The notes: a model not told the origin generated them from the sequence alone. A stretch of 64,000 nt of DNA from Psychrobacter sp. UBA3962 (GCF_002385225.1 NZ_DGDC01000022.1:1-64000); one strand, 5' to 3'. Counted from the first letter of the stretch, positions 7,298 to 16,358 are shown. Program-made: numbers and translations.

Positions 7298-8368
7298 TTA
7301 ACCACCTGGGCAGATACTCTCACAAGGTACGCCGTCTTTGTCGCCATCTAATCGGGTATTGCCACAAGCCAATTGCCACTTAGCTTCCTCGCAAGAGCTC
7401 ATTTGCGAGCAAGTCTTTTTAATCATAGAGCCACAATCTAAAGAATTTGCTCCATTGCTAGGTACTACAACCGGTGCTGACAGTAAGGCATTGGGCTGGC
7501 TAGTACTTTGGTTAGAGCTTTGGCTCGAGTTTTGATTGGGATTTGCCTGAGTACTAGATAGGCTACTGTGCTCTGCAGTACGTCGGCCATTTAGAGTACA
7601 TTTGGTGCCTTCAACTGGATATAAAGTGTTATCAAACTGATAGTTGTTTTGTCTGCCGCGGCGATAATCCCAGGGGGCGGTTACTAAGGCATTGGCCCAA
7701 AGTCCCATCGCTTGCTGGCGGGCATTCACCTCAGCATTGGCATAAGTGAAGCGGTCACGCTCAGGCTGACTGTTTTGATATTGCTTATAGTGCCAAGCAG
7801 CGCCTTGTTTAATCTGATTTAGGTTACAGTCAACGCCATTGGCTCGCACCTTACCCAATAAGCGTTGATAGCGATCTTGTTCAAACCATTCTACGCTGAC
7901 TTGCCCCTGATTGACGCACTGCTGCAAGGTTTGGGTGCTATACGCGCCATGGGCTTGATTGGATTCCGGGGCATCAATACCCAACAGTCGAATACGCTCT
8001 GATGCGCCTTCAGTGGGGATAATCTCCAGAGTATCTCCGTCAATAACCCGAACACTCTTAGCGATAATTACATTACCGGAAATAGGACATTCAGAATCAG
8101 CAAGTTCTGTTCTGGCTTCTACATTATTTACAGGTTTGTTAGGTGAAGTTGTGGTGCTGTCTGGGCTATCTACTGTGCCTGTGCTATGAATCGCATCTGT
8201 TTTATAAATGGTACCGGCACTATCATTGTAGGTTAAAGCAGAAGATTGGGTTGGGGAGGGAGTGTCACCATTGACCTCGCAGGCCACCATCAGTGTGGCG
8301 GCTGTCACTAAAGCGAGGGTCAGGTTGACAGTAGGGAACTTCAATTTTGGTAAGTCAAAAGGCATCAT
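7298..8368 (-). CDS. Lipoprotein nuclease: SNase plus Excalibur domain
   Basis: The 356-residue product has a lipobox LMVAC with Cys30, so it should be membrane-anchored outside the cytoplasm. After a Ser/Thr-rich linker comes a staphylococcal-nuclease-like domain (about 98-225): VIDGDT at 108-113, RLLGIDAPE with R127, D132 and E135, and RYQRLLG with R169, matching the calcium ligands and catalytic Arg/Glu/Arg of the family. A low-complexity Asn/Ser/Gln linker leads to a C-terminal Excalibur module (Cys-rich, ending LDGDKDGVPCE), thought to bind calcium. Family knowledge predicts cleavage of external DNA or RNA. All key residues are present. It is convergent with the gene before it and is followed upstream by another lipoprotein gene on the same strand. 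Confidence 0.88.
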   Translation of the reverse strand: MMPFDLPKLKFPTVNLTLALVTAATLMVACEVNGDTPSPTQSSALTYNDSAGTIYKTDAIHSTGTVDSPDSTTTSPNKPVNNVEARTELADSECPISGNVIIAKSVRVIDGDTLEIIPTEGASERIRLLGIDAPESNQAHGAYSTQTLQQCVNQGQVSVEWFEQDRYQRLLGKVRANGVDCNLNQIKQGAAWHYKQYQNSQPERDRFTYANAEVNARQQAMGLWANALVTAPWDYRRGRQNNYQFDNTLYPVEGTKCTLNGRRTAEHSSLSSTQANPNQNSSQSSNQSTSQPNALLSAPVVVPSNGANSLDCGSMIKKTCSQMSSCEEAKWQLACGNTRLDGDKDGVPCESICPGG

Positions 8369-8467
8369 GCTAACACCTCTATCAAATACGATTTTCTTCG
8401 TTTTTTAAAATCTTAAATTTTCACTGTGTTAGAACTTTAATGTATAGCAAATCTTGGCGGTTATGAT

Positions 8468-9013
8468 CTAGTTAACTTTGGTGTAGTCGCCTTTTGGGGT
8501 GACATTGCCCTGGCACAGCTCATTAAGAGCGTCAGGGTTATTGGTGTCTATGCTTAACACATTGTCTTTAAATCGGAAAAAGATCAGCCCTTTGTCCTGC
8601 TTGACACCGATACTGGCTTCATTGGAATGCATACTAATGCTGCTAATCGGGGCGGTATAAACCATGCCATGCAGCGCATCTTGACCCATGAGCGTGGCCA
8701 CACCTTGGTAGCTGCAGGAAGCTTTATTAGCTTGAGCATTGGTGGGTTGTGAGCTTAGGGTGATTTGCACTTCTTTCGCCGGCATCGCCATACCCGTTTT
8801 AGTCACCTCAATTAGCAGAGGGCTGTCCACTTTAGCATAACTACCCATGGGCATTGCCTGATGGGCTGAAGACTGCAGTTGGGTCGCTTTTGGCTGCCCT
8901 GAGATACCCACTTGCGAGTTGGGCTGCACATAACAAGAGGTTAAAGAGCCAGTGCATAAAGCGCCTAGCAATAAAACTTTGATAACCGCCAACGGGGTTA
9001 GAATAGAGTTCAT
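8468..9013 (-). CDS. Lipoprotein of unknown function
   Basis: The 181-residue product has a lipobox LTSC at about residues 24-27. The mature part lacks a domain I can name. It includes two further Cys (KASCSYQG and ELCQGN) and a beta-rich middle, which recalls small periplasmic lipoproteins of the META/HslJ type, but the match is weak. It lies 99 bases upstream of the nuclease lipoprotein on the same strand and could be cotranscribed with it. Confidence 0.65.
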   Translation of the reverse strand: MNSILTPLAVIKVLLLGALCTGSLTSCYVQPNSQVGISGQPKATQLQSSAHQAMPMGSYAKVDSPLLIEVTKTGMAMPAKEVQITLSSQPTNAQANKASCSYQGVATLMGQDALHGMVYTAPISSISMHSNEASIGVKQDKGLIFFRFKDNVLSIDTNNPDALNELCQGNVTPKGDYTKVN

Positions 9014-9240
9014 AAATATACCGCCTTAAATGCTATACATAGCTTAATCGCGACTTGCAGCATCCTTGCCACAAATTAATACCAATCACTGTTCATTAAC
9101 ACAAGTGCTTATCAGTATTATGCGGATAAAAACAATTATTACAAGATTTAACACAGAAAAATAAGCCGATTATGCCACAAATGAATACATTTTGATAATT
9201 TTTAGCACTATTAAGGGGCATATTCTAATTTTTCACTTAG

Positions 9241-9291
9241 ATAGCCTTATTTGCTATTAAACATAATATGTCGCTACTGTTAGCATAGACC
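9241..9291 (+). promoter_or_regulatory. Sulfate-locus promoter module, copy 1
   Basis: ATAG-CCTTATT at 9241 is followed at 16 bases by TTAAAC (9257-9262, -35-like) and, 18 bases later, by CTGTTAGCAT with TAGCAT (-10-like) at 9281-9286. The same layout with identical 40-base spacing from ATAG to TAGCAT is found before the second sbp gene and before cysT. The upstream AT-rich part overlapping a weak -35 is what a CysB-activated promoter would look like; that regulator is an inference. The rest of 9014-9350 holds nothing else I can name. Confidence 0.6.
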
Positions 9292-9350
9292 CCATCAAAG
9301 AACATTAAAGTATGTGAAATACCAAATAACGCTTATTAAGGATACAACCC

Positions 9351-10463
9351 ATGGCGATAACCATTAAATTCGGCCAAAACTCTTTCTCTAAGGCTGCCAA
9401 GCTGGCCTCTATCACTACCGTGGCCACTTTGGCTTTAGGGTTAACCGCTTGTGGCAATCAAAAAAATGACACAGCCGCAGACAGCACTGACGGTGCTGCG
9501 TCTAACACTGCAGAAGGCCAAAACATTGAGCTGCTAAACGTCTCTTATGATGTGGCGCGTGACTTCTATAAAGACTATAACCCAATGTTTGTTAAGCATT
9601 ATAAAGAGCTGCATCCAGGCGCTAATATCAGCATCAACCAATCGCATGGGGGGTCTAGTAAGCAGGCGCTATCGGTAGCTAATGGGCTTCAAGCGGATGT
9701 GGCAACGATGAACCAAGGCTCAGACATTGAGCTATTGCAGAAAAAAGGCTTGGTAGCAGACAATTGGACCGAAGCATTCCCTGATTATTCAGTACCTTTT
9801 ACCAGTACTATTGTTTTCTTAGTGCGTAAAGACAATCCAAAAGGCATTAAAGGCTGGGAAGATTTAACCAAGCCTGGCATTGAGATTGTGATGGCCAATC
9901 CAAAGGTAACCGGTAATGGACGTTATGCGTTCTTAGGCGCTTATGGTTATGGTTTACATACTTTTAATAAAGATGAAGATAAGACCAAAGCGTATGTCAG
10001 AGACTTATTAAAGAACGTTAAGGTTTATGAAAATGGTGGCCGTGCTGCAACCACTACCTTCGTTCAGCGTAACATTGGTGATGTGCTAATCACTTTTGAA
10101 AACGAAGCCAACCTAGCTGCCACTCAGTTTGGTAAAGGCCAAGTTGATATCGTTTATCCTAATTACTCTATTAAATCAGAAAGCCCTGTGGCCGTGGTTA
10201 ATGCTGTGACGGATAAAAAAGGCACTACTGAAGCTGCCACTGAATACTTAAAATACTTGTGGAGTGATGAAGCTCAGCAGTTGGCCGCTGATCTGTACTT
10301 ACGTCCAAGCGTACAGTCAGTATTAGATGCCAACAGCGATAAGCTGCCACCAGTAGATACTTTCCGCCCTAACGATGTGTTTGGCACTTGGGATGAGATC
10401 ATGGATACCTACTTTAGCGATGGCGGTGTGTTTGATCAGCTAGCCATTAATGCTCCTAAATAA
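9351..10463 (+). CDS. sbp: Sulfate-binding lipoprotein, copy 1
   Basis: The 370-residue product binds sulfate (or thiosulfate) outside the inner membrane and feeds the CysTWA importer. Lipobox GLTAC with Cys34 shows it is a lipoprotein, unlike the soluble E. coli Sbp and CysP. The family core is clear: LLNVSYDVARDFYKDYN, SHGGSSKQA, GLQADVATMNQGSDIELL, ANPKVTGNGRYAFLGAYG and the oxyanion-binding ENGGRAATTTFVQRNIGDV. It is followed by a close paralogue (about three quarters identical by eye) and then the permease genes. AAGGATACAACCC provides the ribosome site. The tandem copies each have their own promoter, so their amounts may be set separately. Confidence 0.93.
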   Translation: MAITIKFGQNSFSKAAKLASITTVATLALGLTACGNQKNDTAADSTDGAASNTAEGQNIELLNVSYDVARDFYKDYNPMFVKHYKELHPGANISINQSHGGSSKQALSVANGLQADVATMNQGSDIELLQKKGLVADNWTEAFPDYSVPFTSTIVFLVRKDNPKGIKGWEDLTKPGIEIVMANPKVTGNGRYAFLGAYGYGLHTFNKDEDKTKAYVRDLLKNVKVYENGGRAATTTFVQRNIGDVLITFENEANLAATQFGKGQVDIVYPNYSIKSESPVAVVNAVTDKKGTTEAATEYLKYLWSDEAQQLAADLYLRPSVQSVLDANSDKLPPVDTFRPNDVFGTWDEIMDTYFSDGGVFDQLAINAPK

Positions 10464-10568
10464 GGACAGACACAGTTCTTAGCTTTAACCATTAACAATC
10501 TTGATGTCCCAAATTAGTCAAAGCTCGTTTTTATCTAACACCTAACAGTGGGCTTTGATTGATACCCT

Positions 10569-10627
10569 GCAGTGCGCTCAAGCGGTTATCCCTCTTAAGA
10601 TAACCTAACTTGGGCCACTGCTTTTTT
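10569..10627 (+). terminator. Extended terminator after sbp copy 1
   Basis: An outer stem GCAGTG (10569-10574) / CACTGC (10616-10621) encloses a second stem GGTTATC (10584-10590) / GATAACC (10599-10605) and runs into TTTTTT. It separates copy 1 from copy 2 in the 348-bp gap, whose remainder carries only promoter module copy 2. Confidence 0.65.
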
Positions 10628-10712
10628 GCTTTTTTTGTTTTAGCTTTCATGCTTTTAATACCTTTATTTGAGGTAGGCTTAAGCGGTTTCTATATTCCTA
10701 TATTTCATTAAG

Positions 10713-10763
10713 ATAGATTTATTAATCACTAAATACAATAAGGGGCGACTGTTAGCATGAGCA
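10713..10763 (+). promoter_or_regulatory. Sulfate-locus promoter module, copy 2
   Basis: ATAG at 10713, a central CACTAAATAC in place of TTAAAC, and GACTGTTAGCATGA with TAGCAT at 10753-10758. Spacing from ATAG to TAGCAT is 40 bases, as in copies 1 and 3. Confidence 0.6.
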
Positions 10764-10811
10764 CATCTAAGTCGATAAAGACTTATCTAGCGTGTCTTAG
10801 GAAAATAACTC

Positions 10812-11957
10812 ATGGCTAATATCAAATACTCCAACCGCATCTATTCAAATAAAACTTACTTGGCTTCTGTACGCCTGCCAGCCTCTTTTAGGCAGTGGGG
10901 CACGTTAGCCGGTATGGCCGCTTTAACGCTCGCTTTAAGCGCCTGTGGCAATCAAAAGCAGCAAAGCACAGTAACCAATGCAGATGGTAGCGTTACCACC
11001 ATTGAAAACAAAAATGTGCAGCTACTCAACGTGTCTTATGACATCTCCCGTGATTTTTATAAAGAATATAATCCGATTTTTGTGAAGCATTATAAAGAGA
11101 CTCATCCTGGCAGCAACATTAGCCTGAGTCAGTCACATGGGGGATCGAGTAAGCAGGCACTATCGGTGGCCAATGGGCTTCAAGCTGACGTGGCGACCAT
11201 GAACCAAGGCTCGGACATTGAGCTGCTGCAAGACAAGGGATTAGTAGCAGACGACTGGAGTCAAGCCTTTGATAATAATGCGGTACCTTTTACCAGTACC
11301 ACAGTGTTTTTGGTCAGAGAAGGCAATCCTAAGCAGATCAAAGACTGGGATGATTTGGCTAAGCCGGGAGTGGAGGTTGTGATTGCCAATCCAAAAGCCT
11401 CCGGCAGTGGTCGTTATAGCTTCTTAGGCGCTTATGGTTATGGCTTGCATCAATTTAATAACGATGAAGCGAAAACCCAAGCCTATATAAAGCAGCTGCT
11501 TAACAATGTGAAGGTTTATGAAAACGGCGGCCGTGCTGCGACCACTACTTTTGTACAGCGTAATATCGGTGATGTGCTAATCACTTTTGAAAACGAAGCC
11601 AACTTGTCAGCGACTAAATTTGGTAAAGGACGGGTGCAGATTGTATACCCAAGTTACACCATCCAGTCTGAAAACCCAGTGGCTGTGGTCCAAAAAGTGA
11701 CTGACAAAAAAGGCACCACTAAGGCGGCCACCGAATATCTGCAGTATTTGTGGAGCGATGAGGCTCAGCAAGTGGCGGCTAATAACTACTTGCGTCCAAG
11801 TAACCCCAGTATTTTGGCAGCCAATGGCGATAAACTGCCCGCCCTTGAGACGTTCCGTGCCAATGAAGTCTTTGGCAGCTGGGATGAGATCATGACTAAG
11901 TTCTTTAAAGAAGGGGGCGTGTTTGACCAGCTGGCAGTTAATCCAGTTAAAAGTTAA
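10812..11957 (+). CDS. sbp: Sulfate-binding lipoprotein, copy 2
   Basis: The 381-residue product is the tandem paralogue of the preceding gene. Its signal part is longer and different, with lipobox LSAC (Cys45), while the mature domains align throughout, including SHGGSSKQA, ADVATMNQGSDIELL, GSGRYSFLGAYGYG and the anion-binding ENGGRAATTTFVQRNIGDV. Differences in the loops (for example FPDYSVPF against FDNNAVPF) leave open whether one copy prefers thiosulfate or another oxyanion. It has its own promoter module and precedes cysT by 180 bases. Confidence 0.92.
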   Translation: MANIKYSNRIYSNKTYLASVRLPASFRQWGTLAGMAALTLALSACGNQKQQSTVTNADGSVTTIENKNVQLLNVSYDISRDFYKEYNPIFVKHYKETHPGSNISLSQSHGGSSKQALSVANGLQADVATMNQGSDIELLQDKGLVADDWSQAFDNNAVPFTSTTVFLVREGNPKQIKDWDDLAKPGVEVVIANPKASGSGRYSFLGAYGYGLHQFNNDEAKTQAYIKQLLNNVKVYENGGRAATTTFVQRNIGDVLITFENEANLSATKFGKGRVQIVYPSYTIQSENPVAVVQKVTDKKGTTKAATEYLQYLWSDEAQQVAANNYLRPSNPSILAANGDKLPALETFRANEVFGSWDEIMTKFFKEGGVFDQLAVNPVKS

Positions 11958-12013
11958 ATCGTGAGTGGTTAAATGGGCTAAGTAGCTGAGCTATATTCCT
12001 TTTATTCACTACG

Positions 12014-12064
12014 ATAGCCTTATTCATCATTAAACTTACTAACTAAGCCCTGTTAGCATGATGA
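12014..12064 (+). promoter_or_regulatory. Sulfate-locus promoter module, copy 3
   Basis: ATAGCCTTATT at 12014, ATTAAACTTA, and CCTGTTAGCATGAT with TAGCAT at 12054-12059, again 40 bases from ATAG. It drives cysT-cysW-cysA independently of the binding-protein genes. Confidence 0.6.
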
Positions 12065-12137
12065 CCATCAATAAAACCGCCGTAATTAGGCTGTAGTAGT
12101 AGCAAACATAAATATAAATAAAAGCAGTGAGATATCC

Positions 12138-13022
12138 ATGACCCAGCAGACCACATCGACAGCGACTCCCGTACGCCAACGCTCTTGGTTAATCAAGCTG
12201 CGTCAACGTAATGTGCTACCTGGCTTTGGCTTATCTATGGGGATTACCGTACTGAGCTTATCGCTGTTGGTTATCTTACCTTTTGCGATGATGGCGTATA
12301 CCACCACCCAAATGGGCTGGACTGGGTTTATCGAAGCCATTAGCCAAGCTCAAGTTAAAGCGGCCATTATCTTGTCCTTGAAGATGTCGTTTTATGCGAT
12401 GTTGACCAACATGGTTTTTGGCACCTTAGTGGCTTGGGTATTGGTACGTTATGACTTCTTTGGTAAATCCATAATTAATGCTTTGGTTGATTTGCCGTTT
12501 GCCTTACCCACAGCGGTTACCGGTATCTCATTGGCTACTTTATATGCTCCAAATGGTTTGATTGGTCAGTTCTTTGACAAGATGGGTATTCAGGTGGCGT
12601 TTACGCCGATTGGTATTTGGTTGGCTTTGGTGGTAGTAAGTTTTCCTTTTATCGTTCGTGCAGTACAGCCGGTATTAGAAGAGCTGTCGGTAGAATATGA
12701 AGAGGCAGCCGCGGTACTGGGTGCCAATCGCTTGACTACCTTTCGTACGGTTATCTTACCTGAATTGTTCCCAGCCCTATTGATGGGGGCGGGCATGATG
12801 TTCGCTCGCGCCACTGGTGAGTATGGTTCAGTAATCTTTATTGCCGGTAATATTCCGATGCAGTCAGAGATTCTACCGCTGATTATTATCAGTAAGCTTG
12901 AACAGTTTGATATCCAGGGAGCTTCTGCTGTGGCGTTATTTATGCTGATGATCTCTTTTGTGATCTTACTGTCTATCAACTTATTGCAGTGGCGTTTATC
13001 GCGCCGTGTTGGGGCCAAATAG
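12138..13022 (+). CDS. cysT: Sulfate ABC transporter permease CysT
   Basis: The 294-residue inner-membrane protein has about six to seven transmembrane helices and the ABC-permease EAA loop EEAAAVLGANRLTTFRTVIL-P near residues 192-212, which docks to the ATPase. LPFALPTAVTGISLATLYAPNG is the family signature of CysT/CysU and ModB-like permeases. It pairs with CysW, encoded 76 bases downstream. Residues 1-25 are a polar cytoplasmic extension compared with E. coli CysU (277 residues). Confidence 0.95.
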   Translation: MTQQTTSTATPVRQRSWLIKLRQRNVLPGFGLSMGITVLSLSLLVILPFAMMAYTTTQMGWTGFIEAISQAQVKAAIILSLKMSFYAMLTNMVFGTLVAWVLVRYDFFGKSIINALVDLPFALPTAVTGISLATLYAPNGLIGQFFDKMGIQVAFTPIGIWLALVVVSFPFIVRAVQPVLEELSVEYEEAAAVLGANRLTTFRTVILPELFPALLMGAGMMFARATGEYGSVIFIAGNIPMQSEILPLIIISKLEQFDIQGASAVALFMLMISFVILLSINLLQWRLSRRVGAK

Positions 13023-13098
13023 GCCGGCCCAGTTTGTTGTAGTACCCCGTTAAACCCAGCCTATTGAACAATTAGAATATTAAAATTAGGACCGCATT

Positions 13099-14046
13099 AT
13101 GCAAATCTCTAATGATTACAACTATCAAGACAATGCCGCTACTCGCGATGCGCCTTGGGTGCGCGCTTTGTTTATTGGTGTCGCGTCGATATTTATGGTT
13201 GTGATGCTGGTCATTCCCCTAATGGCGGTATTCTATGAAGCGTTTAAAGGCGGCTGGGATTTATACCTTGCAGCTCTAGTCGAGCCTGAGGCTGTGGCCG
13301 CCATCAAGCTAACTTTACTGACGGCAGCTATTGTCTTACCCATCAATATTATCATGGGCTTGGCCATCGCGTGGCTGGTAACCCGTTATCAGTTTAAAGG
13401 CAAGCAGCTGGTGACCACTTTATTGGATCTGCCGTTCTCAGTTTCTCCTGTGGTCGCCGGCTTAATGTTTGTGCTGTTATTTGGTCTTAACTCAACTGTG
13501 GGCGGTTGGCTTGAGTCGATGGGTATCCAAGTTATCTTTGCAGTGCCCGGCATTGTCCTAGCTACCTTGTTTGTTACCTTTCCCTTTATTGCTCGTGAAT
13601 TAATCCCTTTAATGCAATCTCAGGGAGATAGCGAGGAGCAAGCGGCGTTAACCTTGGGAGCTTCAGGCTGGCAGGTATTTTGGCATGTGACCCTACCTAA
13701 TATTAAATGGGCACTGTTATACGGCATTATCCTGACCAATGCCCGCGCTATGGGTGAGTTTGGGGCAGTGAGTGTGGTTTCTGGTCATATTCGCGGTGAA
13801 ACCAATACTATGCCTTTACTGGTTGAGATTGCTTATAACGAATATAACTTCACCGCAGCTTTTGCTTTATCGAGCTTATTAGCAGGCCTAGCGTTATTGA
13901 CCTTGGTGGTACAGCAAATCATGAGTAAGATGCAGGCGCGCAAATACGCCAAAGGCATCAATCGTGACGCCATTGCAGCACCGAAGCTTGTGGTAGATAC
14001 TACCAAGCCCAAGGCGGTCACCGTCTCTAGTAATAGTAACTCATAA
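13099..14046 (+). CDS. cysW: Sulfate ABC transporter permease CysW
   Basis: The 315-residue inner-membrane protein is the second permease half. It has six transmembrane helices, the segment LPFSVSPVVAGLMFVLLFG, the EAA loop EEQAALTLGASGWQVFWHV, and the conserved NARAMGEFGAVSVVSGHIRG that marks CysW. A polar tail of about 35 residues follows the last helix. It precedes cysA by 55 bases in the same operon. Confidence 0.95.
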   Translation: MQISNDYNYQDNAATRDAPWVRALFIGVASIFMVVMLVIPLMAVFYEAFKGGWDLYLAALVEPEAVAAIKLTLLTAAIVLPINIIMGLAIAWLVTRYQFKGKQLVTTLLDLPFSVSPVVAGLMFVLLFGLNSTVGGWLESMGIQVIFAVPGIVLATLFVTFPFIARELIPLMQSQGDSEEQAALTLGASGWQVFWHVTLPNIKWALLYGIILTNARAMGEFGAVSVVSGHIRGETNTMPLLVEIAYNEYNFTAAFALSSLLAGLALLTLVVQQIMSKMQARKYAKGINRDAIAAPKLVVDTTKPKAVTVSSNSNS

Positions 14047-14101
14047 GCTACGTATTAAGTCTAACGAACCTTAAGCCCAATTAAAAATAAAGAGTATAAA
14101 C

Positions 14102-14824
14102 ATGAGCATCGATATTCAAAACGTCCATAAAAGCTTTGGTAACTTTGTGGCCTTAGAAGACATTTCATTGACTGTGCCAACCGGTAAGCTGACCACATTA
14201 CTGGGCCCCTCTGGCTGTGGTAAGACTACTTTACTTCGTATTATTGCCGGTCTTGAGTATGCCGATAGCGGCCGTATTTTATTTGACGGGGTGGATGTGA
14301 CGGATACCCCAGTACAAAAGCGTCAGATTGGCTTTATGTTTCAGCATTATGCCTTGTTTCGTCATAAGACCATTGCTGAGAATATCGCTTTTGGCTTAAA
14401 GCTATTACCGAAGGATCGTCGTCCAAGCAATACTGATATCAAGAAGCGAGTAGACTATCTACTAGAGCTGGTACAGTTGCCCACCTTGGCTAATGCCTAT
14501 CCTCATCAACTTTCAGGCGGTCAGCGTCAGCGTATTGCCCTGGCTCGTGCTTTGGCCGTCGAGCCGAAGCTATTGCTATTGGATGAGCCATTTGGGGCCT
14601 TGGATGCCAAAGTTCGTAAAGAGCTGCGTACTTGGCTGAAGAATATTCACCATGAGCTTGGAGTGACCAGTATTATGGTAACCCATGATCAAGAAGAAGC
14701 CCGTGATGTGTCTGATGAGATTGTGGTCATGAACCACGGTTCAGTTGAGCAGATTGGTACGCCAGAAGAATTGATTAACAATCCCTCAAGTGAGTTTGTG
14801 GCGGACTTCTTGGATTTGGTATAA
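14102..14824 (+). CDS. cysA: Sulfate ABC transporter ATPase CysA, short form
   Basis: The 240-residue cytoplasmic ATPase drives sulfate import. Walker A GPSGCGKT (35-42), Q-loop Gln81, signature LSGGQ (137-141), Walker B LLLLDEP (157-163) and switch His195 are all present. It stops right after the ATPase domain at EFVADFLDLV. E. coli CysA is about 365 residues, the extra part being the C-terminal TOBE/regulatory domain; here that part is missing and the terminator starts 27 bases after the stop, so no remnant follows. The short form should still power transport but may lack the regulation carried by that domain. Confidence 0.93.
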   Translation: MSIDIQNVHKSFGNFVALEDISLTVPTGKLTTLLGPSGCGKTTLLRIIAGLEYADSGRILFDGVDVTDTPVQKRQIGFMFQHYALFRHKTIAENIAFGLKLLPKDRRPSNTDIKKRVDYLLELVQLPTLANAYPHQLSGGQRQRIALARALAVEPKLLLLDEPFGALDAKVRKELRTWLKNIHHELGVTSIMVTHDQEEARDVSDEIVVMNHGSVEQIGTPEELINNPSSEFVADFLDLV

Positions 14825-14850
14825 TTGCTAAAATTGATTAGTGCTGAAAT

Positions 14851-14882
14851 AAAAAAACCTGATATTGACTCAGGTTTTTTTA
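14851..14882 (+). terminator. Terminator of the cysTWA operon
   Basis: AAAAAAACCTGA and TCAGGTTTTTTT form a stem with a TATTGAC loop. Confidence 0.88.
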
Positions 14883-14948
14883 TTGGTGCGGTTTATTAGT
14901 AGTATTTATCTTATCGGTGTTCTAGATATAAAGCATCAGATAAAGCTC

Positions 14949-15896
14949 TTAACGCAGCAGGATTACAGGGGCAGTGGTTTTAGTCAATAGTTTAGTAGTG
15001 GTACTGCCTACGAAGAAGCGGCGCCACTTAGAGTGACCATAAGCGCCGATGATAAACATACTGATGTTATTGTCATTACGAAAAGCGGTTAGAGCAGTGA
15101 CCACATCAGGATAGTCCATCTTGGTGCTGTCGATAAGATGAGCGGTAATATTAAATCCGGCATCACTCATTTTCTTTTGGGCTTTATAAAGCTCGGTCTC
15201 ATTGATGGTATCTTTGTGACCTACCATGACAATATGGCCGACTAAGTTTTTGGCGAGTTCGTTTTCACAAATGATACCTACCGCTTTTTTTGAGGTTTCG
15301 CTGCCATCAAAGGCCACCATAAAGGATTCTGGGGTAATAAAACCATCTGAGCAAACTAAGATGGGGCGACTAACAGCCCGCACAACGCTTTCAATTTGGC
15401 TACCAATATTAACGTAATCATTTTGATGATCTTTACCGCGGCGACCCAAAACAATAATACGGCTTTCATCAGCATGATGCTCGATAGCGGGCAACAGTTT
15501 ACTACGGCGTAGATGACTGTACACATTCGCCTGAGGATAGGAGATTAAGATATGCGATTTGGCATCTTGCAGTAAAGCTTCACCATGTTGGTTGGCGATC
15601 CGCGCTGTCTGCTCATCAAGTGAAGATAGCTCTTGCATAAGGCTATGTCGACTGTCCATGCCTATGGCGCCACTTAAATCATGACGGTAGGATTTAGGGA
15701 CATCAATGACGTGCAATAGGCTGACAGATAGATTTAACTCATTGGCATACCAAGCAGCATAATCACAAACCGACTGTGTCACATTAGAGCCATCGATACA
15801 GGCTAAGATGGTTTTATCCAATGTCTCAGTGTTGCGCTCTTGATCTATATTGCCATTATCAATGGAGTAGTTGTTGTTAGTATTAGTCATATCCAT
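14949..15896 (-). CDS. Tandem-domain universal stress protein
   Basis: The 315-residue cytoplasmic protein has two UspA domains (about 27-170 and 175-315). Each ends with the nucleotide-binding pattern: GRRGKDH...NIGSQIESVVR in the first and GAYGHSKWRRFFVGSTTTKLL in the second, so both may bind ATP. The N-terminal 25 residues are Asn-rich and look disordered. Tandem Usp proteins respond to stress or growth arrest. It is a single gene, convergent with cysA. Confidence 0.9.
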   Translation of the reverse strand: MDMTNTNNNYSIDNGNIDQERNTETLDKTILACIDGSNVTQSVCDYAAWYANELNLSVSLLHVIDVPKSYRHDLSGAIGMDSRHSLMQELSSLDEQTARIANQHGEALLQDAKSHILISYPQANVYSHLRRSKLLPAIEHHADESRIIVLGRRGKDHQNDYVNIGSQIESVVRAVSRPILVCSDGFITPESFMVAFDGSETSKKAVGIICENELAKNLVGHIVMVGHKDTINETELYKAQKKMSDAGFNITAHLIDSTKMDYPDVVTALTAFRNDNNISMFIIGAYGHSKWRRFFVGSTTTKLLTKTTAPVILLR

Positions 15897-15990
15897 TCCC
15901 TTGTTTTGATGAATCGTATATAGCTTACTACCAATATAAGTATTAAAAATTTATTTATCAATAGCCGTTTAGTTGCTCAATTGGAAGCTC

Positions 15991-16263
15991 CTAGATATCC
16001 TTCAGCTCAATATGGCTAATGGTTTCAGCACACCATTGTGGCAAATCAGGGGCTATGGCATACCACATCCAAGTTCCTTTGCGTTCACTGGTTACCAAGC
16101 CGGCTTTTCGTAGGTGGCTTAAATGACGCGATATGGTGGGCTGCGGCTGTTCCAGTTTTTCTATCAAATCACAAACGCAAATAGAGTCATGAGCGCTTAT
16201 TTCTAAGATTAACTTCAGTCGCGTCGGATCAGATAAAGCCTTGAAGAAAGTAACGGGCTGCAT
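15991..16263 (-). CDS. arsR: Arsenic-responsive repressor ArsR
   Basis: The 90-residue winged-helix repressor has the ArsR/SmtB fold. Residues 28-32 read ICVCD, with Cys29 and Cys31 forming the arsenite/antimonite site as in E. coli ArsR. The recognition helix is QPTISRHLSHLRKAGLV (41-57). When arsenite binds, the protein leaves its operator. It is transcribed divergently from arsB, with a perfect inverted repeat in the shared gap. It is slightly shorter than usual (about 100-117 residues) but covers the full domain. Confidence 0.93.
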   Translation of the reverse strand: MQPVTFFKALSDPTRLKLILEISAHDSICVCDLIEKLEQPQPTISRHLSHLRKAGLVTSERKGTWMWYAIAPDLPQWCAETISHIELKDI

Positions 16264-16338
16264 TTTTTATCTCGGTAATTTTTGCAAAGTGCGAATGGAT
16301 TTAAACCAAATAAATTCAAATTTTGTGTAATAGAGCCT

Positions 16339-16358
16339 ATATTCGTTTATCCGAATAT
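16339..16358. promoter_or_regulatory. Probable ArsR operator with -10 box
   Basis: ATATTCG-TTTATC-CGAATAT is a perfect 7-bp inverted repeat in the arsR/arsB gap, and the arsB-direction TATAAT (16356-16361) overlaps its right arm. Position and overlap fit repression of both arsR and arsBCH. Confidence 0.75.
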
